The notes: generated by a model not told the origin, from the letters alone. A DNA stretch of 64,000 bases from Candidatus Desulfosporosinus nitrosoreducens (GCF_030954495.1 NZ_JAVHUW010000027.1:1-64000); one strand, 5' to 3'. Counted from the stretch's first letter, positions 33,754-43,192 are shown. Numbers and translations are program-made.

Positions 33754-33920
33754 AATCCAAGCCTGCAGTAAATTTAATGCAGCATGCCAATCTCTTAAAT
33801 AATAAACGTGCTGTTTTTTCTATGCACAGTTGATTTAATAGCGGTATGCTCTTATAGCGTGTCATGTATATTTGTTTATCTCCCTGAGACTAATCGCTAA
33901 TTCGGCACAGAAATATTTAG

Positions 33921-35287
33921 TTAAGCAAACCAACTTCCATTAATAATGTCTTTTGCATCACGTGTGAGAGGAATTACGTCGCTCTGGTCAATATAATTTA
34001 CATTGAATTTTCGGTTTAGCGCAGCAAAATGTTGCAAACCAAAAGAAACACGTTTCAAATAAGAGTATGCACCTATGGCTCCGGTAGAGAACTGATTTGA
34101 AACATCACCATATAGACCCTTCAACTCCGATAATTCAATAAAGAGGTCTTCTTTGGTCTCACCATATCTTTTTAAATGAGGAGGTACCTGGCGATTTGCC
34201 TCAAGCATCTTCCCAATCTTTTCACCAACCATTGCTGCAGCCATGGTAGCACGACAAAGGCCCACAGCCGTAATATAAGGTGCGCCAATAGCCAGGGCTT
34301 TATATACTTGGTCTTCCGTAGTAAACCCACCCGTAATGCTAATTGCCGGAATGGTCCTGCCTTCCCCCTCCAACCTTTTACAGATAGATACCAAAGCGCT
34401 TTCTATGCAAATCGCTGGCAAACCCCATTCGTTCATCATCTTATTAGGGCTATAACCAGACCCTCCACCAGCACCGTCAAAGGTAACCATATCCACATCT
34501 GCTGCCATAGCCATCTTTAGCACCCGCTCCAAATCAGCACGATCAAAACCTGCCATTTTAAAATAAACATTTTTTAGCCCCATGGTACGTAACCTTTCAA
34601 TACGAGGAAGCAAATTTTCCTCTGTCCACATAGGTAATCGGTTATAACTCCAGAAATTTGAACAGGATTTTTTTCTATAAGCTTCCTGGACAGCTGAATC
34701 ACTGGGGTCGGGATGAACAATTAGCCCTTGTGCTTGCTTTTCCAATGCTTCTTTAAGCGACTTAATTCGGACAGCTGGCTGGGTACCTTTAGCCGATTGT
34801 CCGAATTTGAATTCAATGGCTGTGGCACCGCATTCTTTTAGTGCATATTCCGGTAGACCAGCCGCGTCATCCTCAGTATTGCATTGGAGAACGATTTGAC
34901 CATAACCTCTGTCATATTTCCGGAATGAATTTAGTATCTCATTCAACATAGGGAAATAAGTAATCTTGCCATTATTATCATATTGCAATGCTGAATCTTT
35001 ACTGGGAGATCCTTCTCCAATTACGCAAATATTGCACCAAATACCCTCCCGTTAATATTAAAGTGGGAAAAATCAATGGGCATATTTTTTTCAGAAGCTA
35101 TTTGATTATTTCCAGTATTGGTAGGGTATACGGCAGCAGCGCCTAACACGGCGGATAAACCTATTTCACAAGGGCCTACGCAATCTGCTGTGCAAAATGA
35201 ACACATGCCGGAACCAGGCGTAATGCGATTGCTGCGCATTTTAGTATCATTAAAAGCAGATTCAAGATTTGGACTGTAAGACATCAT
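33921..35287 (-). pseudogene. FMN-binding glutamate-synthase-like gene with a frameshift
   Basis: The N-terminal 88 residues (ATG 35287 behind AAAGGATG) show MCSFCTADCVGPCEIGLSA, VYPTNTGNNQIASEKNMPID and HFNINGRVFGA, then stop at 35021. One frame over, CVIGEGSPSKDS leads into YDNNGKITYFPML and the FMN-barrel blocks AIEFKFGQSAKGTQP, VTFDGAGGGSGYSP, AISITGGFTTEDQVYKALAIGA. The joined product would be about 460 residues, as expected for the GltB-like FMN-domain family. A one-base loss or two-base gain near 35028 explains the split. The cysteines suggest an Fe-S or Zn site in the N-terminus. It lies in the sigma-54 island after ridA. The 355-residue piece could be read from an internal start but lacks the N-terminal domain. 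Confidence 0.8.
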
Positions 35288-35387
35288 CGTTCATCCTTTC
35301 TTTAATCCCGCTGTTCTCCAGCTTAGCAACACTAGGTTCTGGGAGGGACAACTTTTCCATTTGTGCTAAACTTTGTTCGTGTTCTCT

Positions 35388-35601
35388 CAAGACTATTTCA
35401 AAATAGGTACCCGCCTCTCCCAGAATCACCATTAAATTATTGAAGACCTGCTGAGTCTGCCACTCTATATCATCCTGATCGATTTCTCCTGTCTGGATTT
35501 ACTAGTAGGTGTCCTGTGGTAAAGATAAAATCCTCTACCTCAATCGCCTGGAAATATGGCCTGACCGTAACAACCGCTTTAGTCGTTAAAATTTCTTTCA
35601 T
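35388..35601 (-). pseudogene. RidA/YjgF-like gene, frameshifted and truncated
   Basis: ATG 35601 follows AAAGGAGG. The first 40 codons read MKEILTTKAVV, RPYFQAIEVEDFIFTTGHLL and NPD, the RidA N-terminus (normally GPYSQAI). It then ends after RNRSG. One frame over the family sequence goes on: GEIDQDDIEWQTQQVFNNLMV and ILGEAGTYFEIVL. The conserved C-terminal third (with the catalytic Arg and the final Glu) is absent and unrelated sequence follows. RidA deaminates reactive enamines and imines formed by PLP or flavin enzymes, which would suit the FMN gene next to it. Confidence 0.75.
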
Positions 35602-35629
35602 AACAAGAACCTCCTTTTAGCATATTTAT

Positions 35630-35645
35630 TGCAAACTTTATGCCA
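35630..35645 (-). promoter_or_regulatory. Sigma-54 promoter of the ridA-FMN unit
   Basis: On the minus strand TTGGCA, six bases, then TTGCA, exactly spaced. It lies 29 bases before the ridA start codon. Confidence 0.85.
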
Positions 35646-35707
35646 ACATAGTTATAAATTACGACAAATTTAAAAATAACTCATACATACCTTGGAATAT
35701 GTAAAGA

Positions 35708-35747
35708 AAATGGCATACCTAATTTGATGTCCTTAGGTATGCCATTT
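35708..35747 (-). terminator. Strong hairpin upstream of the ridA promoter
   Basis: A perfect 15-bp stem (AAATGGCATACCTAA and its complement) with a 10-base loop. On the minus strand it is followed by TTTTCTTT. It would stop any read-through from the glmS side before the sigma-54 promoter. Confidence 0.65.
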
Positions 35748-35814
35748 CATTTGTAGATTGTATTTTTCACCTTAAAACAGAACCAGTTATTAAAACATCC
35801 CTAGTAGACCTAAT

Positions 35815-36136
35815 ACACAAACTTAATTGTAAAAACGCATACTTAATTTGGTAAGAACAAACTCATTTTTTAAAGTACAAACTTTATTGAAAATACAACT
35901 ACTGTCGCATGACAATAAAGTTGGTAACTAATTCAGGTTGGAAGCCCTTAATTTATGAGACGAATTGCTAATTAGCTTTACAATAAAGTTAGTAACTTTT
36001 GACTCATTCTTACAAAAAAATACTTTAATTTTTACAATAAACTTGGCAATAAGCGCTGTATCCCTTGATATAGACGGAAAGGACGAAGATTTTACCTTCG
36101 TCCTTTAACTATATAAGTTACCAACTTTATTGTGTC
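35815..36136. repeat. Cluster of 19-base interspersed repeats
   Basis: The consensus ACAATAAAGTTGGTAACTT occurs at about 35912, 35980 and 36035 in direct orientation and at about 36115 inverted; partial copies lie at about 35817 and 35877 (inverted). Spacing is about 55-80 bases. No reading frame spans the region. The repeats may be binding sites or ends of a lost mobile element. The stretch 35602-36166 holds no gene. Confidence 0.6.
36078..36106 (-). terminator. Probable glmS terminator
   Basis: AAAGGACGAAG (36078-36088) pairs perfectly with CTTCGTCCTTT (36096-36106). It lies 61 bases beyond the glmS stop. On the minus strand the tail is only TTTCC, so termination may be incomplete or need the neighbouring sequence. 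Confidence 0.6.
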
Positions 36137-36166
36137 ACTACAAACAACTTACCTAACCAAAATTCT

Positions 36167-37990
36167 TTACTCCACCGTCACGCTCTTCGCCAAATTCCTC
36201 GGCTTATCCACGTCACACCCTCTGGCAACGGATACATAATAAGCCAGAAGTTGAAGGGGAATGACGGTGAGGAGTGGGGCCAGTTCGTCTCTTGTCTCGG
36301 GAACGTAGATCACCTGATCCACAGACTTAGCCAGGCTGGTGTTGCCTTTATAAGTCAAGCCAAAGACTTTGGCATCCCGTGCTTTAACTTCTTTGATATT
36401 GGAAACAGTCTTATCAAAGACGTCCCGTTGGGTTGCCAGAGCTAAGACAGGGGTCTGTTCCGTAACGAGGGCCAGGGTCCCGTGTTTAAGCTCCCCAGCG
36501 GCATAGGCTTCGGCATGGATGTAGGAAATCTCCTTCATCTTCAGCGCTCCTTCCATAGCTACGGCCCAGTCCAAGGAACGGCCTAAGAAGAAAGTATCTT
36601 CTACGTCGACAAACGACTTAGCCAAGTCACGAAGAATGCTTTCCTGATCGAGGATTTCTTGTACCTGAGCAGGTACCTTTTTCAGGTCGCCAATGATTTC
36701 CCTGATCTTGGCGGAGGACAATGTCCTTTTGACTTGGGCCAGATACAATCCGAGTAATACCATGCCTTCCAGTTGAGTGGTATAGGCTTTCGTTGAGGCC
36801 ACGGCAATTTCCGGACCCGCCCAGGTAAAGATCACATCATGGGCTTCCCGGGAGACAGTGCTGCCCACCACATTAGTTACGGCAATGACACGTGCTCCAC
36901 GGTTTTTAGCTTCCCGCAGAGCCGCTAAGGTATCGGCGGTCTCACCGGATTGACTTACAACCACCACAAGGGTGTGTTCATCTATGAGCGGTGAGCGATA
37001 ACGAAACTCAGAGGCAATATCTACCTCAACCGGGAGATGAGCCCAACGTTCAATCAACGTCTTTCCGACTAACCCGGCATGCCAAGCTGTCCCACAGGCG
37101 ACGATATAGACTTTGTTAATTTGCGCAAGCTCTTCCGGCGTCAAATCTACTTCCTGAAGAACAACCCTTTCCTCTTCCAAGCGACCGAGCATTGTATCTC
37201 TCAAAGCGCGGGGCTGCTCGTGAATTTCTTTAAGCATGAAGTGCTCATAACCGCCTTTTTCGGCTGCTACAGCATCCCATTTGACATCCATAATTTCTTT
37301 GACACGAGGATTTCCGGCAAAGTCTGAAATATTAACTCCAGCTTCCGTGAGCACAACCATTTCCCCATCGTCAAGAATATACACCTTACGAGTATGGTTT
37401 AAGATGGCCGTAATATCACTTGCTACAAAAAATTCTCCGGTTCCAAGACCCACTACCATCGGACTGTCTTTACGGGCGGCCACCAGCTTATCCGGATCTT
37501 TGCGGCTGAGTACAACAATGGCAAAGGAACCGTGAATCACTTCCAATACTTTCCGGACAGCTGCTTCCAGATCTCCTGCGTAAGCATCTTCAACGAGATG
37601 CGCTAAAACTTCAGTGTCTGTTTCCGAAGCAAAATGATGTCCTTTTTCCAGGAGCTGATCTTTTAATTCCAGATAATTTTCTATGATGCCATTGTGCACG
37701 ACTACAAAGTCTTGTCCGCAATCCCCGTGGGGATGCGCATTAACTTGGGAAGGCCGGCCATGAGTGGCCCAACGTGTATGCCCGATGCCAATGCAAGATT
37801 GGGAAAAGTTCTCCCCGATCTCTTCCTCCAAAGCAACCAGCTTGCCTACGCTTTTAGACACGGATATCCCTTCAGTATCCAATACAGCTACCCCAGCCGA
37901 GTCATATCCCCGATATTCTAATTTCTTTAAACCTTCCACCAAAATCGGAATAGCCACTTGTTTCCCTATATATCCAACAATACCACACAT
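36167..37990 (-). CDS. glmS: Glutamine-fructose-6-phosphate aminotransferase (isomerising)
   Basis: 607 residues, full length. It makes glucosamine-6-phosphate from fructose-6-phosphate and glutamine, the first step to UDP-GlcNAc. The N-terminal glutaminase begins MCGIVGYIG with the nucleophile Cys2 and shows GIGHTRWATHGRP; two SIS sugar-isomerase domains follow (VSQSGETADTLAALR; MKEISYIHAEAYAAGELKHG); the C-terminus ends NLAKSVTVE as in all GlmS proteins. It lies downstream of glmM, with a glmS ribozyme in the 830-base region between. The unusual feature is the long gap and a terminator between ribozyme and start codon. Confidence 0.98.
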   Translation of the reverse strand: MCGIVGYIGKQVAIPILVEGLKKLEYRGYDSAGVAVLDTEGISVSKSVGKLVALEEEIGENFSQSCIGIGHTRWATHGRPSQVNAHPHGDCGQDFVVVHNGIIENYLELKDQLLEKGHHFASETDTEVLAHLVEDAYAGDLEAAVRKVLEVIHGSFAIVVLSRKDPDKLVAARKDSPMVVGLGTGEFFVASDITAILNHTRKVYILDDGEMVVLTEAGVNISDFAGNPRVKEIMDVKWDAVAAEKGGYEHFMLKEIHEQPRALRDTMLGRLEEERVVLQEVDLTPEELAQINKVYIVACGTAWHAGLVGKTLIERWAHLPVEVDIASEFRYRSPLIDEHTLVVVVSQSGETADTLAALREAKNRGARVIAVTNVVGSTVSREAHDVIFTWAGPEIAVASTKAYTTQLEGMVLLGLYLAQVKRTLSSAKIREIIGDLKKVPAQVQEILDQESILRDLAKSFVDVEDTFFLGRSLDWAVAMEGALKMKEISYIHAEAYAAGELKHGTLALVTEQTPVLALATQRDVFDKTVSNIKEVKARDAKVFGLTYKGNTSLAKSVDQVIYVPETRDELAPLLTVIPLQLLAYYVSVARGCDVDKPRNLAKSVTVE

Positions 37991-38153
37991 AGTTTCTTAA
38001 CTCCTCTCAATCTTCAACATTGTCTAATTATCTTCTATCCATTCTCAAGCTCGATTTGAAGTAATCTCTTTAACTGTTCAAGCCCTAAAGGTTTCCCTTT
38101 CTAAGCAACATCTGATTTCAAATCTCTAAACACTGAATTCAAGGCATCACAAA

Positions 38154-38176
38154 AAGTCGTCCCGACCGGACGACTT
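38154..38176 (-). terminator. Intrinsic terminator between the glmS ribozyme and glmS
   Basis: On the minus strand AAGTCGTCC, a 5-base loop and GGACGACTT, followed by TTTTG. It lies 164 bases upstream of the glmS start and about 175 bases downstream of the ribozyme. No clear promoter was found between it and glmS, so it may work as an attenuator. An alternative is a degenerate T-box terminator, but no convincing T-box sequence was found. Confidence 0.7.
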
Positions 38177-38351
38177 CGTTGCTTCAGCTTCTGGGTATTG
38201 CACTTAAAAGGGGGAAGGAAAACTTGGCCGCTGCTCAAGGCATTGTCTTTGCATTTATCAGCCTTAGTGTGCACAACCACCCACTGACCTAATTATACTG
38301 CTGAGGGCATCCAACAAGGTTATGCTCTCCAAAAGTATAAAAAGGCAGACT

Positions 38352-38512
38352 ATCCCCTTATCTTGTTCACTTACCCTTTGTCCCGGAAATTACTCCCCGG
38401 CTTTATGTAAGCGTAACGGTAACAAGCCCACCGAGAGGGACCCGCCGAATCCTTCGATAACCCTCTTCCTCGTCAACCTCAGGCGGAAACCCGTCTAAGG
38501 TCCTGGCGCTTC
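38352..38512 (-). ncRNA. glmS ribozyme (glucosamine-6-phosphate-activated)
   Basis: The minus strand shows the conserved order GCGCCAGGAC (cleavage site between A 38510 and G 38509), GTTGACGAGGA, GAGGGTTATCGAAGGATTCGG and CGGGTCCCTCTCGGT, followed by the P4-type hairpin region. This is the core of the glmS self-cleaving ribozyme: it cuts the mRNA when glucosamine-6-phosphate is high. The 3' end is approximate. It lies about 360 bases upstream of the glmS start, farther than usual. Confidence 0.9.
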
Positions 38513-38822
38513 AACTATTCTGAAACAACGCAATATTAGGTTTGAACCCGCAGCAATTTCTAACTTCCCTTATTTTTCTTTTCTCAAGCACCACCTCTTT
38601 CAGATCGTAACCCGGCTCAACTTCTTTGGAGCGAGTTTCGGCCTTAAATTGCGCAAACAGGTTCATGCACTGAAACTTGATACGTATCTTTTATCACAAA
38701 GCTCCGTAAACTATCCTCTATCCTAAAGCATTTGGATACTATTAAACTATGCATTTAGGTGAGCACCTGTTCCAGCACATGAACCATTATACGCTAAAAC
38801 TGAAAATTATCCAATGGTATCT

Positions 38823-40160
38823 TTATGCATCCTGCTGATTAATTATGTCGATGATGCTTTGGGCTAATTGCGTTAACTTATCCTGGTCAGGTCCTTCCAC
38901 CATCACCCGAATCAAAGGCTCTGTTCCTGAGGGGCGAACCAAGACACGGCCTCGTTCACCCAAGGCATCTTCAGCTTCCTTAACCTTCGCCAGCACTCTT
39001 TCATCAGCCATAAGCCGTTCTTTATTTTTAACCCGGGCATTAAGGAGCACTTGAGGCAAACGCTGCATTTGAGAAGCAAGCTGAGAAAGCGGGGCTTGCC
39101 GCTCCTTGACCACAGTCAGCAAATGAAGGGCAGTTAGAAGTCCATCCCCCGTAGTGTTGTGATCCAAGAAAATAATATGCCCGGACTGTTCTCCGCCTAG
39201 TTTTGCTCCTGTTTTCAGCAGCTCTTCCATGACATAGCGGTCCCCCACTTGAGTCTCATAAACAGTAATTCCTGCTTCTTTGAGAGCAATGTGCAGCCCT
39301 AAATTGCTCATAACCGTTACAACTACGGCGTTTTCCGCTAGGTTCCCTTTCTCTTTCTGGGCCAAAGCGCAAATCACCATAATGAAGTCGCCATCCAGGA
39401 TATTTCCAAGTTCATCTACGACGATCAGGCGGTCGGCATCACCGTCATTAGCCAGTCCTAAATCTGCGTCATGCTCCAAAACCGCACGCTGCAACTGTTC
39501 CGGATGGGTCGAGCCACAACCCGCATTAATATTTATCCCATCCGGTGTGTTAAAAATCGGGATAACCTCTACTCCAAATTCCCGCAGCACAGCAGGTCCG
39601 ACATAGGATGCCGCACCATTAGCGCAATCTAAAACCACTTTAAGCCCGTCAAGACGTCCTATAGATTCTTTAAGAAAGTCTATATACCGTCGTCCGGCAT
39701 CACCGACCTCAATCACCCGTCCGATTTCCCCGCCGATGGGAACTTCCCAAGGTTTTTCTTCACTTAAGACGATACTTTCAATTTCATCCTCGATAGCATC
39801 CGGCAGTTTAAATCCCGTAGCATCAAAAAACTTTATCCCATTGTCCTGAACCGGGTTATGAGATGCTGAGATAACAACACCCGCACTGACATCCAGGGTT
39901 CTCGTTAAATAAGCAATTCCTGGTGTCGGCAAAACACCGACGCGCAAAACATCCGCTCCCACAGAACAAATTCCGGAGATTAAGGCCGCCTCCAGCATAT
40001 CCCCTGAAATCCGGGTATCCTTGCCTATTACAATTCGAGGGTGTGGATGCTCCTTGCTTAAAACATACGCACCTGCTTGCCCAAGACGAAAAGCAAGGTT
40101 CGGTGTCAACTGACTATTGGCCACGCCGCGTACCCCATCGGTTCCAAAGAGTCGCCCCAA
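38823..40160 (-). CDS. glmM: Phosphoglucosamine mutase
   Basis: 445 residues. It converts glucosamine-6-phosphate to glucosamine-1-phosphate. Motifs are [14 protein letters not shown] at the N-terminus, the phosphoserine loop ISASHNP (Ser100), the metal loop GDADRLIV, the sugar loop GGEQSGHI and the phosphate loop [16 protein letters not shown]. It starts with TTG at 40160 behind GGGAGAG. The strong promoter at 40237-40263 allows separate transcription from the cda genes upstream. glmS follows on the same strand. Confidence 0.97.
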   Translation of the reverse strand: MGRLFGTDGVRGVANSQLTPNLAFRLGQAGAYVLSKEHPHPRIVIGKDTRISGDMLEAALISGICSVGADVLRVGVLPTPGIAYLTRTLDVSAGVVISASHNPVQDNGIKFFDATGFKLPDAIEDEIESIVLSEEKPWEVPIGGEIGRVIEVGDAGRRYIDFLKESIGRLDGLKVVLDCANGAASYVGPAVLREFGVEVIPIFNTPDGININAGCGSTHPEQLQRAVLEHDADLGLANDGDADRLIVVDELGNILDGDFIMVICALAQKEKGNLAENAVVVTVMSNLGLHIALKEAGITVYETQVGDRYVMEELLKTGAKLGGEQSGHIIFLDHNTTGDGLLTALHLLTVVKERQAPLSQLASQMQRLPQVLLNARVKNKERLMADERVLAKVKEAEDALGERGRVLVRPSGTEPLIRVMVEGPDQDKLTQLAQSIIDIINQQDA

Positions 40161-40236
40161 GTCTTTTCTCTCCCTTTTTCTCTAAATTTAATTTAAGTCG
40201 TTTTTTAAATTTAACCTGGCACCATGTGCCCCTATA

Positions 40237-40263
40237 ATTATAAACTTACAGACAAAATGTCAA
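40237..40263 (-). promoter_or_regulatory. Sigma-A promoter of glmM
   Basis: TTGACA at 40263-40258 with TATAAT at 40242-40237 (15 bases) or TAATTA at 40240-40235 (17 bases). A GGCACATGGTGCC palindrome lies just downstream (about 40217-40229) and could be a regulator site. Confidence 0.65.
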
Positions 40264-40339
40264 TACTTCTCAACTACTGATTTTTAATTCTTCACCCATG
40301 ATTTTACGTCTGAAGAAGTCTTTTTGACACTCTCTTATT

Positions 40340-41944
40340 CTACTCTACCTTGGCGTATTGCGCCATAAGCTGCTCGGCCATTCTTAAGCCGTCTACAGCC
40401 GCACTGGTAATCCCTCCGGCATACCCAGCGCCTTCACCTGCCGGGAACAGCCCTGCCAGGCTTAAAGACTCCCCCCGTTCATTGCGCGGGATGCGAAGAG
40501 GAGAACTTGTCCTCGTTTCGACCCCTGTCAAAGTCGCTTTACTCCCGGCAAACCCTTTAATCCTGCCGTTAAAAACCTGCAAAGCTCTTACCAGTACTTC
40601 TCCTACCTGTCGCGGGAGAACGTCATGGAGATTGCAGGACACAACACCCGGGGTATAACTCGCGGGCAAATCTAAATGGCCGGATACCTTGCCCTCCAGA
40701 AAATCGGGAACACGCTGTACCGGGGCGCGATAAGCCCCTCCCCCGGCCGCAAATGCTTTCCGTTCCCATGTTCTTTGAAACTCCAGGCCTGCTAAAGGAT
40801 GAGCCGTTGGAAAATCCTCCGCGCCCACCGTCACAACGATAGCACTGTTGGCAAAAGCCGTGTCCCGGGCAAATTCGCTCATTCCGTTAGTGACAACTCC
40901 TCCTTCTTCCGAGGCTGCAGCCACAACCTTTCCTCCCGGGCACATACAAAAAGCATAAGCCCCCCGACCCGTCTGTATGTCTTTGTACGTCAATTGATAA
41001 TCTGCCGGCCCGAGCAAAGGATGTTCCTCAACACCGTATTGAGACAAATTGATAAGTGACTGCGGGTGCTCCACACGCAGCCCGACGGCAAAGCCCTTTC
41101 TTTCTAAACTAATGTTCTGAGCAAATAAAAACTCATAAACATCCCGGGCGCTGTGCCCGACAGCCAAAACTACAGCTTCCGCGGGAATTTCTTCCTGACC
41201 ATTAACCGTGACACATTGTATCTGACCGCTTGAGGACGCTTTTAACCCTGTGACTTTAGCGCGAAAACGAATTTCTCCACCCAAGGATTGGATTTCCTGG
41301 CGAATTCCCCTGACCACTTCTTTGAGGATGTCCGTGCCAATGTGAGGTTTGGCCAAAAACAAAATCTCAGGTGATGCTCCGTGCTTCACAAAGGTTTCTA
41401 AAACTTCGCTAATCCGCCGGTCTTGAATGCGGGTCGTTAGTTTACCGTCTGAAAACGTTCCTGCCCCGCCTTCTCCGAACTGAACGTTGCTCTCGCTATC
41501 CAACAGCCCCGTCTGCCAAAACCCTTGAACTTTGCGCGTGCGTTCCTCCACTGAGTCACCCCGCTCCAGGACCAACGGCGCATATCCTCTCCGGGCTAAA
41601 GCAAGGGCAGCAAAATACCCCGCAGGACCGGAACCTACCACGATGGGACGATGTTTTAAAGTCCTGCCGGGTTGCGGCCAAACTATGGGAACCTCTTGCA
41701 CAGCTTCTTTGAGTCCGGGAATTCTTGACAAGAGGCGATATCCTTCTTTATGAGAGATTTCCAGGGAAAATCTCAGGGTATAAACAAAAATAAGATGAGG
41801 TTTTTTGCGAGCATCCAGCGATCGGCGCAAGAAACGAAGACCCTGAATCATTGCTTCAGGGACCTTCAACTTGCGGGCCATCATAGCTCTCAAAAAGCCA
41901 TCATCTTCCACCGGAATTCTAAGATCTGTCCATATTAAGTCCAC
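40340..41944 (-). CDS. FAD-dependent oxidoreductase, uncharacterised COG2509-type
   Basis: 534 residues. An N-terminal 95-residue domain (LRIPVEDDGFLRAMMARKLKV, FLRRSLDARKKPHLIFVYTL) precedes an FAD-binding Rossmann site, IVVGSGPAGYFAALALARRGY, at about residue 105, and the end shows GAGYAGGITSAAVDGLRMAE, a second FAD contact. The family is widespread and cytoplasmic, but its substrate is not known. It lies 15 bases after cdaR and before glmM, a position often kept in Clostridia, so it may be translated with the cda operon. Confidence 0.85.
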   Translation of the reverse strand: MDLIWTDLRIPVEDDGFLRAMMARKLKVPEAMIQGLRFLRRSLDARKKPHLIFVYTLRFSLEISHKEGYRLLSRIPGLKEAVQEVPIVWPQPGRTLKHRPIVVGSGPAGYFAALALARRGYAPLVLERGDSVEERTRKVQGFWQTGLLDSESNVQFGEGGAGTFSDGKLTTRIQDRRISEVLETFVKHGASPEILFLAKPHIGTDILKEVVRGIRQEIQSLGGEIRFRAKVTGLKASSSGQIQCVTVNGQEEIPAEAVVLAVGHSARDVYEFLFAQNISLERKGFAVGLRVEHPQSLINLSQYGVEEHPLLGPADYQLTYKDIQTGRGAYAFCMCPGGKVVAAASEEGGVVTNGMSEFARDTAFANSAIVVTVGAEDFPTAHPLAGLEFQRTWERKAFAAGGGAYRAPVQRVPDFLEGKVSGHLDLPASYTPGVVSCNLHDVLPRQVGEVLVRALQVFNGRIKGFAGSKATLTGVETRTSSPLRIPRNERGESLSLAGLFPAGEGAGYAGGITSAAVDGLRMAEQLMAQYAKVE

Positions 41945-41959
41945 TCTGACTGTTCTCCT

Positions 41960-43189
41960 TTAGCCATGAGTTTTAAGGCTATAGCTTACTTGCGGTGTTG
42001 TAGGCATGGTTACTCCCGGCGGGAGCTGCCAGAAAACCGATATGTTCGTATAGCTTCCCGCGGCTTGACCGGAAGCATCTACCCAAAGTTGGATTTGATC
42101 AGCAGTCACGTTTTTCAAAGTATCCGGAAGACCCTCAACCACAACATTAATTGGTGCTATGGGTTGGTCAATATCAAGGCCCGCACCCACATTCCGGATC
42201 TCAACCGGTACACTGGTAATGGTTTTTTGAATTGGCCCCGGCCCGATTTGAACAATAACACTTATGGTTGTCCCATCAAGGAACGAGACCCCCGCCGGCA
42301 GGGTAATTTTATCCAAAGGAATCTGAAAGGTCTTGTCCTCCGTAAGAGCGCTGAGATCAATGGGGCCAAGGCTCAAAGAATCAAATCCCTTTAAAGCCTG
42401 CGGTGTGCCGGTAACCTGCACGCTGGCCGGCGAAGGCAGTAAAGAGCTGAGTACCTTGCCTTGAGGCACCGTCCCGGTTGTCGTCACTTTTAGAGGAATC
42501 ATTTTGGATGCCAATCCTTGGGACATGACCGGGACAATGACATCCACGCTGCTTGGGTAAGCAGTCAAAATATCCACACTCGGGTTGGGGCCTAAAATAG
42601 GCTTACCTTCTTTGTCCCGAAAACTAATCGGACGGGACGTTTGAACTGTATCGTCAGCTCCCGCAACGCTGACCTCTGCGACTACCTTATCCAACCCCCC
42701 GACAATCGTACTTGGACCTCGAACATTGACGGCCGAAGGTTTGACAATAGGAGTACCCGCCTGGAAACCGTCCGCAGGATTGCCCATTACGACAGCCTGT
42801 ACCGCCACCGTCTTCTCCTGGACACTGTCTAAAACTAATTTAACACTTGCCGGTTGAACATCCACAACATTCGTTCCTGTTGGAGCATTGACATTAATTT
42901 TGTAACTGTGCTCTCCCGCAGTACCTCCCGTGAGGTCAATCTGAGCATAAATGTCTTTAATATTGGCACTGGGGTTAATCCCTTGGAAACGAACACTGAC
43001 TAAAGGGAGCTGGCTCATAACGATCATATTCTGAGGCAAGTTGCTGACCACCAAAGGCACCGTTAGTGTCTGATCCGGTATTAACTTGTCGGAGGTAGTA
43101 CCCTGGTTCATAACGAATACCCAAAAAAGAATTGCAAATAAGAAGGAAAGCAGCTTAACTCCAAGGTTTCGCCGTAAGATCTCTACCAT
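41960..43189 (-). CDS. cdaR: CdaR, YbbR-domain regulator of the diadenylate cyclase
   Basis: 409 residues. One N-terminal membrane helix (LGVKLLSFLFAILFWVFVMNQG) is followed by four YbbR repeats outside the membrane (for example IPLKVTTTGTVPQGKVLSS). CdaR binds CdaA and modulates c-di-AMP synthesis. It starts three bases after cdaA stops, so the two are translationally linked. Confidence 0.93.
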   Translation of the reverse strand: MVEILRRNLGVKLLSFLFAILFWVFVMNQGTTSDKLIPDQTLTVPLVVSNLPQNMIVMSQLPLVSVRFQGINPSANIKDIYAQIDLTGGTAGEHSYKINVNAPTGTNVVDVQPASVKLVLDSVQEKTVAVQAVVMGNPADGFQAGTPIVKPSAVNVRGPSTIVGGLDKVVAEVSVAGADDTVQTSRPISFRDKEGKPILGPNPSVDILTAYPSSVDVIVPVMSQGLASKMIPLKVTTTGTVPQGKVLSSLLPSPASVQVTGTPQALKGFDSLSLGPIDLSALTEDKTFQIPLDKITLPAGVSFLDGTTISVIVQIGPGPIQKTITSVPVEIRNVGAGLDIDQPIAPINVVVEGLPDTLKNVTADQIQLWVDASGQAAGSYTNISVFWQLPPGVTMPTTPQVSYSLKTHG

Positions 43190-43192
43190 GGA

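Noticed and set aside
33775..33800. A TTGGCATGCTGCATT sequence on the minus strand as a sigma-54 promoter
   Set aside because: Only about three bases separate the -24 and -12 like parts; spacing does not fit.
38250..38310. Possible T-box leader before glmS (GGGTGGTTGTGCAC followed by a terminator)
   Set aside because: The T-box consensus (GGGTGGNACCGCG) is not met, the distance to the terminator is too large, and no specifier stem was found.
40210..40232. CTGGCACCATGTGCC as a plus-strand sigma-54 site
   Set aside because: The -12 element is absent at the right distance; it is better read as a short palindrome near the glmM promoter.
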